Below, one piece after another: positions 49,427-57,392 of a stretch of 64,000 nucleotides of DNA. A program made the position numbers and the translations under genes. Within the stretch, counting starts at the first letter, position 1; each line of letters opens with the position of its first letter. Source of the DNA: Glacieibacterium sp038210595 (GTDB lineage: Bacteria > Pseudomonadota > Alphaproteobacteria > Sphingomonadales > Sphingomonadaceae); contig JBBQWN010000013.1 of the NCBI GenBank assembly GCA_038210595.1, positions 11,787-75,786 of the forward strand, in the 5' to 3' direction. Below the pieces are notes generated by a model. It had not been told where the DNA came from. It saw nothing but the letters and a program-made list of their open reading frames with translations, and did no database searches.

Positions 49427-51081
49427 CCCCCCATCCCCAGCAACCGCTCCGCCTGCGCCCGCGCCTCGTCCGTCACTTCCGCGCCCGACAACATACGGGC
49501 GATTTCCTCGCGGCGCTCGTCTGCGGTCAGCAGGCCGACGTCGGTGCGGGTGACGGTGCCCTCGCTCGACTTGGCGATGCGCCATTGGTGTGCCCCGCGT
49601 GCCGCGACCTGGGGGCTGTGGGTGACGATCAGCACCTGGGTGGTCTCGGCAAGGCGCGCCAGTCGTTCGCCGATGGCGCTCGCCACTGCGCCGCCGACGC
49701 CGCGGTCGATCTCGTCGAATATGAGCGTGCCGGCGCTCCCGGTGCCGGCCAGCGCGACCTTCAGCGCCAGCACGAAGCGCGACAGCTCGCCGCCGCTGGC
49801 GATCTTGGTCAACGGCCCAAACGGCGCGCCGGGGTTGGTCGAGACCTCGAACTCGACGCGGTCGCGGCCGTGCGGCGCGGGTTCGGCGCTCGCCAGCGCG
49901 GTGTGGAAGCGCGCGGCATCCAGTTTGAGCGGCGCCAGCTCGGCCATCACCGTCGCGTCGAGCCGTGCGGCACCGGCGGTGCGTGCCGCCGTCAGGGCGG
50001 CGGCCGCAGTGTCATAGGCTCTCCGCGCCCGCTCGACCGCCGCGTCGAGGTCCGCCAGCCCAGCCTCCCCCGCATCGAGCGTATCCGCGCGCGCGGCAAG
50101 CTCGTCGGCGAGCGCCGGCAGCGCCTCGACCTCGACCCGGTGCTTACGCGCCATCGCCCGCAGTTCGAACAGCCGCGCCTCCGACGCCTCGAGCCGCGCC
50201 GGCTCGACATCGAGCGCGCGCGCCGCCGCCGCCAGCCGGTCCTCGGCCTCCCCCGCCTCGATGATGGCGCGGTCTAGGCTGGCCAGCGCCTCCGCCAGCG
50301 TCTCGTGCTCGGGTGCGATCCGGTCGAGCCGGCGGGCAGCGGAACGCAGCTGCGCAAAACCTCCGTCGGAGCCACCGAGCAATTCGTCGATCTTGCCGAG
50401 GTCGTCGGCAAGGCGGACACCCTTCTGCATCGTCGCGCGGGCGTCGGCGAGTTCGGTTTCCTCGCTCGGTTGCGGGGCCAGCGCCGTCAGCTCGGCAACC
50501 GCGTGCTCCAGCCATTCGCGGTCGGCGCGCGCCGCCGCCAGCGCCTGCGCCGCGTCATCGCGCGCCGCAATTGCCGCGGCCCAGGCTTCCCAGCGGCCCG
50601 CGGTCGTGGCGACCTCGCTCCGCAGCACGGCGAAGGCATCGAGCAGCGTGCGGTGTCCACGAGGGTTTAGCAGGCCGCGATCGTCCTGCTGGCCATGCAC
50701 CTCGACCAGGCTGCCGCCGACTTCGCGCAGCAGCGCCGCCGACACCGCGACATCGTTGATGAACGCGCGGCTGCCGCCGTCGGCCTTCAACTGGCGGCGC
50801 AGGATGATCGCATCCTCGCTTGCATCGAGCCCGTTGTCGTCGAGTAGTGCGCGCGCCGGATGACCCGGCGGCACCTCGAAACTGGCTGTTACGCGCGCCT
50901 GCTCGCGCCCGGGCCGCACCAGCCCGGCATCGGCGCGGCTGCCCAGCGCGAGACCGAGGCTATCGAGCAGGATCGACTTGCCCGCTCCGGTCTCGCCGGT
51001 CAGCACGCCGAGCCCATCGGCGAAATCGAGGCGCAGCGCCTCGATCAGCACCACGCCCTGGATATCGAGCGCGGTCAGCAC
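49423..51081 (-). CDS. recN: DNA repair protein RecN
   Basis: 552 residues. An SMC-like ATPase: Walker A GETGAGKSILLDSLG at 29-43, long coiled-coil flanks around the hinge, and the C-terminal ABC signature region ASGGELSRFVLALKVALA with Walker B GTLIFDEIDRGVGG. The protein holds broken DNA ends together in recombinational repair. It overlaps ligA and is 19 bp downstream of the bamD stop. No LexA-type site was found by eye near its start. Confidence 0.97.
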   Translation of the reverse strand: MLTALDIQGVVLIEALRLDFADGLGVLTGETGAGKSILLDSLGLALGSRADAGLVRPGREQARVTASFEVPPGHPARALLDDNGLDASEDAIILRRQLKADGGSRAFINDVAVSAALLREVGGSLVEVHGQQDDRGLLNPRGHRTLLDAFAVLRSEVATTAGRWEAWAAAIAARDDAAQALAAARADREWLEHAVAELTALAPQPSEETELADARATMQKGVRLADDLGKIDELLGGSDGGFAQLRSAARRLDRIAPEHETLAEALASLDRAIIEAGEAEDRLAAAARALDVEPARLEASEARLFELRAMARKHRVEVEALPALADELAARADTLDAGEAGLADLDAAVERARRAYDTAAAALTAARTAGAARLDATVMAELAPLKLDAARFHTALASAEPAPHGRDRVEFEVSTNPGAPFGPLTKIASGGELSRFVLALKVALAGTGSAGTLIFDEIDRGVGGAVASAIGERLARLAETTQVLIVTHSPQVAARGAHQWRIAKSSEGTVTRTDVGLLTADERREEIARMLSGAEVTDEARAQAERLLGMGG

Positions 51082-51100
51082 GGCGTCGGGGGCAGCCGGC

Positions 51101-51913
51101 TCAGCTGGCCTTCGGCGGGGTCACGGCGGCCGCAGTCTCCGGCTTCGCCTTCTTGCCGATCAGGTCGTACGAACGGTCGTACCACTTCGACCCCGGATAA
51201 TTGTAGCCGAGCACGGCGGCGGCCTTCCTCGCCTCCTCCGGGATGCCAAGCGACAGATAGCATTCGACCAGCCGGTGCAGCGCCTCGGGGATATGGCTGG
51301 TGGTGTCGTAGCGCTCGATGACGGTGCGGAAGCGCAGCACCGCCGCAAGATACTGGTGGCTGTCCTGGTAGAAGCGGCCGATCTCCATTTCCTTGCCGGC
51401 GAGGTGGTCGCGGGTCAGGTCGATCTTCAGCTTGGCATCGGCGGCATAGTCGGTGCCCGGATAGCGGCGGATTAGCTCGCCCATCGCGTCGAGCGCCTGC
51501 TGGGTGATCTTCTGGTCATGCTCGACGTCGGAAATCTGGTCGTAATAGCTGACCGCTACGATGTAATAGGCGTACGGTGCCTCGCGGCTGCCGGGATGCA
51601 GCGACAGGAAGCGCTGCGCCGACTGGATCGCTTCGTTGTACTGGCGCGCGACATAATAGCTGTAGGCGCTCATCAACTGCGCGCGACGCGCCCACACCGA
51701 ATACGGGTGCTGGCGCTCGACCTCGTCAAATTCCGCCGCCGCGGTCTTGTACTGGCGCTTGACCATCGTGTCGCGGGCGACATTGTACAGCGTCTCGACG
51801 TCGCGGGCGATGTAGGCGCGCTCCTTCTTGTTCGAGGCGGTGGCGCAGCCGGCCAGCGTCAGGGCCGCGGCAAACAGCGTGAGCAACGGTTTACGCATCG
51901 TTGAAAGCATCAT
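51101..51913 (-). CDS. bamD: Outer membrane protein assembly factor BamD (lipoprotein)
   Basis: 270 residues from ATG 51913; ATGs at 51910 and 51898 are alternatives. The lipobox AALTLAGC makes Cys23 the lipidated residue. Five TPR-type repeats follow, with characteristic ETLYNVARDTMVKRQYKTAA, RFLSLHPGSREAPYAYYIVA and DEVERQHPYSVWARRAQ. BamD is the essential partner of BamA in inserting beta-barrel proteins. It is the gene before recN, an order common in Sphingomonadales. Probably translated with recN. Confidence 0.95.
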   Translation of the reverse strand: MMLSTMRKPLLTLFAAALTLAGCATASNKKERAYIARDVETLYNVARDTMVKRQYKTAAAEFDEVERQHPYSVWARRAQLMSAYSYYVARQYNEAIQSAQRFLSLHPGSREAPYAYYIVAVSYYDQISDVEHDQKITQQALDAMGELIRRYPGTDYAADAKLKIDLTRDHLAGKEMEIGRFYQDSHQYLAAVLRFRTVIERYDTTSHIPEALHRLVECYLSLGIPEEARKAAAVLGYNYPGSKWYDRSYDLIGKKAKPETAAAVTPPKAS

Positions 51914-51966
51914 GGCTGCCGCTCTTACCGGAAGCGCCGCGCGCCGCCAAGCTCCCTGCCACGGCC

Positions 51967-53004
51967 TCAGCGACCGTGCAGGCGCTGCCGCAACTCGTTC
52001 ATCTCCCACAGCTCCTCGCGGGAAAACGGCAGCAGCGGTGCGACGGCGGCAAGCGCGGTGCGGCCAAGCGCCTGACGCAGGGCCGACAGGCGGGCGAACA
52101 GCGCGCGGTCGGCATCGCCGGCATGCGCACCGCCGTTCAGCACTTCCTCTGCGCGCAGCACCAGCTCGGTGTGCACCTCCAGATACTCGCGTAGCAGCGC
52201 CGGCGGCGCGCTGCCGTTGGCGTGCGCGGCGAGCGCCTCGACCAGCCGGCCACTGGCGGTATCGGGGAAATTGCCGCAGCGCAGCTCGGCCAGTGCGGCC
52301 CGGTGGCTGACTTCCTCGGCATTCAGCCACTTGCGAGCCTCTGCCTCGCCGAAGCGGAAGACCAGCAGAAGCGCGCCGGGCAACAGCACCAACGCCGCGA
52401 CCATGGCGATCAGCGGCCGGTCCGGAAATTGGTTGAAGGCGGTATGGACCGCGAGGGCAGCGAGATAGCCGGGGATGAAATAGCCGATGCGCAGCCGCCA
52501 GCGCGCCGCCTGCGAGCGTTCGAGACGCTCGTTCAGCTGATGCGCGACGACCGCGAACAGCGCCGTCGTGCCGCCGTGCATGATCGCGGTGCCCAGCCCG
52601 CGGACCAGCCAGACGCCGAACTCGAGATGGTGAAACTCGATCAGGTAGAGGCAATTTTCGAACAGCGAGAACCCCGCCCCGACCGCAAAGCCGGAAATTG
52701 CGGCATCGAGCTTGAAGCCGATGCGGTTCGCCGCGAACAGGCCGATCACCGCGACGCCCTTGATCGCTTCCTCGATCCACGGCGCGACGAAGCGGCTGTA
52801 GGTCGAAAAGCCCAGCGGCAGCGTGTCGAGCATCCTCCCGGCGACCGGATAGCTGATCACCCCGGCCAGCACGCCCAGCGCCAGCAGCAGCACGACCTCA
52901 CGGATATGGACGAGATGAAAGACGTCGAGCCATTCGAAAATGGCCAGCATGATCAGCACCGGCGCGAGTGCCACAGCCCAGTTCAACAGCGTCGGCACGT
53001 CCAT
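51967..53004 (-). CDS. PrsW-type intramembrane metalloprotease
   Basis: 345 residues. Several membrane helices surround conserved motifs: Glu78-Glu79 in APWIEEAIKG, FENCLYL (115-121), MHGGTTALF with His143 and LAVHTAFN with His187. These fit the PrsW/CAAX-related membrane protease group. The first PrsW described (Bacillus) cleaves an anti-sigma factor in the membrane. The C-terminal 120 residues are a soluble helical tail (AEARKWLNAEEVSHRAA ...). It is 14 bp after the large HExxH protein gene, suggesting one transcript. The substrate is unknown. Confidence 0.9.
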   Translation of the reverse strand: MDVPTLLNWAVALAPVLIMLAIFEWLDVFHLVHIREVVLLLALGVLAGVISYPVAGRMLDTLPLGFSTYSRFVAPWIEEAIKGVAVIGLFAANRIGFKLDAAISGFAVGAGFSLFENCLYLIEFHHLEFGVWLVRGLGTAIMHGGTTALFAVVAHQLNERLERSQAARWRLRIGYFIPGYLAALAVHTAFNQFPDRPLIAMVAALVLLPGALLLVFRFGEAEARKWLNAEEVSHRAALAELRCGNFPDTASGRLVEALAAHANGSAPPALLREYLEVHTELVLRAEEVLNGGAHAGDADRALFARLSALRQALGRTALAAVAPLLPFSREELWEMNELRQRLHGR

Positions 53005-53018
53005 GCGGGCGAGCGATA

Positions 53019-56000
53019 CTAGAGTATCTTGAGGGAAGCGAGCAGCTCTGTCTGACGATAATGGCCGTTGCGGAAACCTGCCGCCGCACCGAACGACAGG
53101 GTCATCGGCAGCCTCAACGCGACGGTGAAGTTGAAATCGACCTGGCCGCCGACGCTCTGATAGCTCGGCGAACGCCCGTCGGCGCGCTCGGTCGCCAGGA
53201 TGCCGGCGAACAGTGCGGTGCGCGCCGAACTGAGATAGAGGCTTGGGGTACCGACCTCGGCGAAGCGCAACGGCGGCAGGTTGAGCTCGACGATCGCCTT
53301 GCCGAATTTGCGGGCGTCGATCTCGTCGATGTCGAATCCGGGGAAGCTTTCGACTTCGCGGTAGCGCTTGACCTCGCGGTTATCGACATAATTGTTGCGG
53401 AAGGAGCCGAAATAATAGCTGCCGAGCGGGCTCGCCGACTTGCCGCCGGCGACGCCGGCACTGGTGTAGATCCACGCGCTGGCATTCTTGATCGGCAGCG
53501 CGATACCGCCGTCGAAGCCGCCCTCGATATGGGGGTAGAAGTCGGACTTGGCGTAGTCGCCGCCGGCGATGACGTGCCAGCCGATGCCCTTCTCGTGATC
53601 GACCGCGCCGAGGGACTTGTAGGTGTCGGTGTAGCGCGCGCCGATCTCGGTCGACAGCAGGTTGCGGAAACTCGTCGGGACATTCTGCGCGGACGGCAGC
53701 TGCCGCAGGCCGAAATAGGCGGCCGCAGTTCCGAACACATCGAGCTGGCGCGGCGGGTCGTAGATCTTCGCCTTCTTATAGCCGACGATGATCGCGTCGC
53801 CCTTGCGGCTGCGCTCGACAGGCCCGAACAGGTCGTAGAAATCGGCGTCGTTGTGCCAGTAGCGGACGCGCCAGTCATAGGACCGGTATTCGACATCGAC
53901 GTGCAGCCGCTCCAGCGCCGACAGATGCTGGAAGGGCGATACGCTGACCGTCGCCTTCAGGGTGTGGAACTGCATCGGGTCTTCGAAATTCAGGTAGTAG
54001 CCGAACGCGACATTCCCCTGGTAGCCCTCGATGATCGGATAGGCGACGGCGAGCTTCATTTCCTTGTCCGGGAAATACTTGCCGCGCTTCGTGATCAGCT
54101 CGTCCAGTTTGACCCGCGCCGGCGAGCCGACGCCCCAGCCCTTTACCTCCGGCCGCGTCCGCGCGACCTCGGCACCGAGGAACGTCACCGTGCCCAGGTC
54201 ATCGGTCGCCTTCGGCACTATGAGGCTCGGCCACAGCCCCTCGCCAGTGTATTCAGTGACGATCAGCGAACCGTCCGGCATCGGGATCGGGCGGAAAAAG
54301 CCGGTCGCGGCGTTGCTCATCGCGTCGTATTTCTGGCTGGCGATATCGAACCGGAAGACATTCGAGACGCCAGTATAATAAGCGCTCCCCCACAGCTGCG
54401 TGCCGTCGGCGCTGAACACGAAGCCCTCGGGAGTCGATGGCGGCAGGCTGAGCTTGGCGACGTCGACCGGGCCATTGCCGGCCAGCAGGTCCTCGGTCTT
54501 CCAAACCCGGACCGATTGCTCGCCGTTGATCTCGCCGACCGACGCCGACAGCAATTTGCCGTCGTTCGAGATGTCGAGGTCGAACGGGGTGGTGCCATAA
54601 TCGAAGGTGTGGATCTGGTTGAAGCCGGTGTGCGGCGCGGGGATGCGAACCAGCGTCACGAAGCCGTTCTGGTGACGCAAGCCCCACAGCGCGTGGTCGG
54701 TCTTGTCGACGACGAAATCGCCGATGCGCGCGTTGCGTTGCAGCATCCGCCGCTTGCCGGTGTCCACATCGAGCTCGACGATATCGCGCAGCGCGTAATT
54801 GTCCTCGGTATAGTAGATTTTCCGCGTTACCTCATCGAAGGCAAGGCTGGTGACGCGGTACAGCATCATGCCCTTGATCTCGCCGAGCCGGCGGATCTTG
54901 CCGGTGTCGAGTGACAGCGCGCCGACAAAGCCGATGACGCCGGGATAGCGGAACGCGCCGATCAGGCTGTTGGTCTTTGCGTCGTAGAAGGTCCGCGACA
55001 CCGAGCCGAGGCCGTGCGACCCAAGGTGCTGGACCGGGGTCAGCGGGTATTTCGCCAGCTTGTCTAGGTTGGCCTGCTGGAACGTCCGCTCCCACACCGT
55101 CCAATCGGACCAGACATCGTCGAGCCGCTTGCCGAATATCTTCTTGAACGCGGTTGAATAATAGCCGGCGCTGCCCTCCCCACGCTTGAACCATTCAATC
55201 ACCTTGTCCGGGGAATAGGTCAGCGCGAGGTAGGAAAAGAACCGCGTGCCATAGAGATAGGCGTTGACCCCAACCTGAAAGTCGACGGCCGTTCCCTCGG
55301 ATTCAAGCCCGAGCGGCGAGTACAGCTTGGCGTTGTCCCGGACCTTGGCGCGGAACACCATTTCGTCATAGGCACCCTGGCCGCGACCCAGGCCGCCGGC
55401 CATCCAGGTTTCCATGAACACCGCGCTGCCTTCCAGCCACCAGCGCGGTGTGTTGACCCGCGGCGTCGCCAGGTAGTTGTAAAGGATGCTCTCGGGATGC
55501 TCCTGCACCGGCTGCGGCTTGCCGTGCAGGAAGCGGCGCCAGCCGGCATCATGCTCATTCCACACGTCCATCATAGCCACGTGCGTCAGCTCGTGGTTGC
55601 TCAGCGTGAAGAAGCGCTCGCCGGGGGAGAAGGTCTCGAGGTTCTGGCTGAGTGGCGCGACGTCGAACAGGATCGCATTGTTCGGCGACGCCCGCGCTCC
55701 GGCATTGCCATAGTCCGAGAAGTCCTTGAGCAGGACCGTCGTGCGGTCCCACGGCTTCCAGTTGAACATGCGCGTGTGAAAGCGGAAGGCATTCTCGAAG
55801 CTGCGCGCGACATAGGGCGTCAGATAGGTCTGCGCCGGGTCGAAATAGAGCAGAGACAGGTGGTCGGTTTCGAGCGTCGACAGGTCGAGCAGCGCAACCC
55901 GAGCGGGTTTGCCTGCGAGCGCAGGCGGCGCGGGCTCAGGTTGAGCGGGATCGGGCGCGGCCGGTGGCAAGGCGACCGCCGGACCGGAACCCGGCTGCGA

Positions 56001-56156
56001 CGGATCGACCGCGGGCGGAGAGACCTCCTGGATCGTCGTGTCGGCGACAGGTGGCGGTGGCGACGGAACTACCGCTTGGCCCGATGCGGGTGCGGCAGCG
56101 ACGCTGAACGCCGCTGCCGCCGACAGGCCAAGAGGTCCGCGCAAAACGCCGCGCAC
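53019..56156 (-). CDS. Giant exported HExxH metalloprotease with propeller and C-terminal barrel
   Basis: 1045 residues from GTG 56156, preceded by GGGGAAG. A signal peptide ends near APASGQ, then a Pro-rich linker to about 85. The peptidase-MA-like region has HELTH (188-192) and, 50 residues on, LEGSAVFMETW with Glu242 as a likely third zinc ligand. Repeating beta segments (about 380-700) resemble a TolB/WD-type propeller. The last 330 residues have alternating aromatic strands, ending TELLASLKIL, like an outer-membrane beta-barrel. So one polypeptide may carry protease, propeller and barrel. Function and substrate are unknown; it may be surface-exposed. It lies 15 bp after the repeat-protein gene. 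Confidence 0.8.
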   Translation of the reverse strand: MRGVLRGPLGLSAAAAFSVAAAPASGQAVVPSPPPPVADTTIQEVSPPAVDPSQPGSGPAVALPPAAPDPAQPEPAPPALAGKPARVALLDLSTLETDHLSLLYFDPAQTYLTPYVARSFENAFRFHTRMFNWKPWDRTTVLLKDFSDYGNAGARASPNNAILFDVAPLSQNLETFSPGERFFTLSNHELTHVAMMDVWNEHDAGWRRFLHGKPQPVQEHPESILYNYLATPRVNTPRWWLEGSAVFMETWMAGGLGRGQGAYDEMVFRAKVRDNAKLYSPLGLESEGTAVDFQVGVNAYLYGTRFFSYLALTYSPDKVIEWFKRGEGSAGYYSTAFKKIFGKRLDDVWSDWTVWERTFQQANLDKLAKYPLTPVQHLGSHGLGSVSRTFYDAKTNSLIGAFRYPGVIGFVGALSLDTGKIRRLGEIKGMMLYRVTSLAFDEVTRKIYYTEDNYALRDIVELDVDTGKRRMLQRNARIGDFVVDKTDHALWGLRHQNGFVTLVRIPAPHTGFNQIHTFDYGTTPFDLDISNDGKLLSASVGEINGEQSVRVWKTEDLLAGNGPVDVAKLSLPPSTPEGFVFSADGTQLWGSAYYTGVSNVFRFDIASQKYDAMSNAATGFFRPIPMPDGSLIVTEYTGEGLWPSLIVPKATDDLGTVTFLGAEVARTRPEVKGWGVGSPARVKLDELITKRGKYFPDKEMKLAVAYPIIEGYQGNVAFGYYLNFEDPMQFHTLKATVSVSPFQHLSALERLHVDVEYRSYDWRVRYWHNDADFYDLFGPVERSRKGDAIIVGYKKAKIYDPPRQLDVFGTAAAYFGLRQLPSAQNVPTSFRNLLSTEIGARYTDTYKSLGAVDHEKGIGWHVIAGGDYAKSDFYPHIEGGFDGGIALPIKNASAWIYTSAGVAGGKSASPLGSYYFGSFRNNYVDNREVKRYREVESFPGFDIDEIDARKFGKAIVELNLPPLRFAEVGTPSLYLSSARTALFAGILATERADGRSPSYQSVGGQVDFNFTVALRLPMTLSFGAAAGFRNGHYRQTELLASLKIL

Positions 56157-56171
56157 TCTTCCCCGGTCCGC

Positions 56172-57248
56172 TTAGTTGTTGATGCGCCCGTTCGCAGCGG
56201 CGGCGTTCGCCATGCGGCCGTTCGCATCGACCGCGTTGGCCATGCGACCGTTGGCAGCCGCCGCGTTCGCGACCCGGCCGTTCGCATCAACTGCGGCGGC
56301 CATGCGACCGTTCGCAGCGGCAGCGTTCGCCACCCGACCGTTCGCATCGACTGCGTTGGCCATGCGGCCGTTGGCAGCCGCGGCGTTCGCGACCCGGCCG
56401 TTCGCATCAACTGCGGCGGCCATGCGACCGTTCGCAGCGGCAGCGTTCGCCACCCGACCGTTCGCATCAACTGCGTTGGCCGTGCGGCCGTTGGCAGCCG
56501 CGGCGTTCACGACCCGGCCATTCGCATCGACTGCGTTGGCCATGCGACCATTGGCAGCGGCGGCATTGACCACCCGGCCGTTCGCGTCGACCGCGTTGGC
56601 CATGCGTCCGTTGGCAGCAGCAGCGTTGACCATCCGGCCATTCGCATCGACCGCATTCGCCATGCGACCGTTCGCGTCGACCGCATTAACCACTCGACCA
56701 TTCGCGTCGACCGCGTTGACGACCCGGCCGTTCGCGTCGACGGCGTTGACCACGCGGCCATTCGCATCGACCGCGTTGGCGAGGCGGCCGTTGGCGGCCG
56801 AGGCGTTGGCCAGGCGTCCGTTGGCATCCATCGCATTGACTGACGCTCGGCTATTGGCGGCGGCGGCGCGGAGTGCGGCGTCGAACGCCGCGGGATTGTT
56901 GGCAAGCTTGGCGAACGCCTGCGGATTGGCGGCGATCGCGGCCATCGTGCCCGGATCAGCCATCTGGGCGGCGAACGCGGGATCCTGCGCCCGCGTCCGC
57001 AGGCTCGGATTATTGGCGATCACCTCATAGGCGTCGGTCTGCATCAGCTTCGCCATCGAGGTGTCACCCAGCGCGACATCGTCGCCTGTGATCTGGCTCG
57101 AGACATAGCGATCAGCCGGTGCAATGGTGCCCGCGGTCGGACCCATCGGCGGATAGACGCGGCCAATCGAATAGGCCGCCGCGGCGATGGCGACGAGACC
57201 ACCCGCCGCGATGATGCCCTTGCGGCCACCGGTCAAAACAGTGCTCAT
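56172..57248 (-). CDS. Membrane-anchored protein of 22 decapeptide repeats
   Basis: 358 residues from ATG 57248. One membrane helix (about residues 11-30, GIIAAGGLVAIAAAAYSIG) faces an exported domain. Residues about 77-127 carry NP-containing segments (ANNPSL, AANPQAF, LANNPAAF) that recall STI1-like helical repeats. From residue 138 to the end there are 22 units of ten residues, alternating NAVDANGRVx and NAAAANGRMA. The final residues are RINN. I recognise no family. It sits between an M16 protease gene and the HExxH giant, so it could be a substrate, scaffold or cell-wall spacer; all that is inference. Confidence 0.85.
   Translation of the reverse strand: MSTVLTGGRKGIIAAGGLVAIAAAAYSIGRVYPPMGPTAGTIAPADRYVSSQITGDDVALGDTSMAKLMQTDAYEVIANNPSLRTRAQDPAFAAQMADPGTMAAIAANPQAFAKLANNPAAFDAALRAAAANSRASVNAMDANGRLANASAANGRLANAVDANGRVVNAVDANGRVVNAVDANGRVVNAVDANGRMANAVDANGRMVNAAAANGRMANAVDANGRVVNAAAANGRMANAVDANGRVVNAAAANGRTANAVDANGRVANAAAANGRMAAAVDANGRVANAAAANGRMANAVDANGRVANAAAANGRMAAAVDANGRVANAAAANGRMANAVDANGRMANAAAANGRINN
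56175..56837 (-). repeat. Tandem 30-bp repeat (22 units) with 60- and 120-bp higher-order periods
   Basis: Each decapeptide is encoded by 30 bp, and pairs (VDANGR / AAANGR type) make a 60-bp unit. The 60-bp blocks at 56281-56340 and 56401-56460 are identical in sequence, and neighbouring blocks differ by few bases, so a 120-bp segment has duplicated recently. All copies stay in frame. This pattern is prone to length changes by slippage or recombination. Confidence 0.93.
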
Positions 57249-57392
57249 CAGATAACCCCTGCCTTTAGACGTTGATGCGAAAACGAGACGCGACCACAGA
57301 CCTAACCCGGCAGGGTTGCCCCCCTGTCACGCAGTCTTATACGCCATATTTTCACCAAAAGCTGCAAATTTCGCCTGAGCCGTCATTTTTTC

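Noticed and set aside
56175..56837. CRISPR-like array
   Set aside because: The 30-bp units are contiguous with no unique spacers and encode an in-frame protein; no cas genes are present.
56176..57030. Plus-strand repeat frame (RPFAST / RPLAAA units)
   Set aside because: Opposite strand of the decapeptide-repeat gene; repeats here simply mirror the 30-bp unit. The minus strand has the membrane anchor and regular start.
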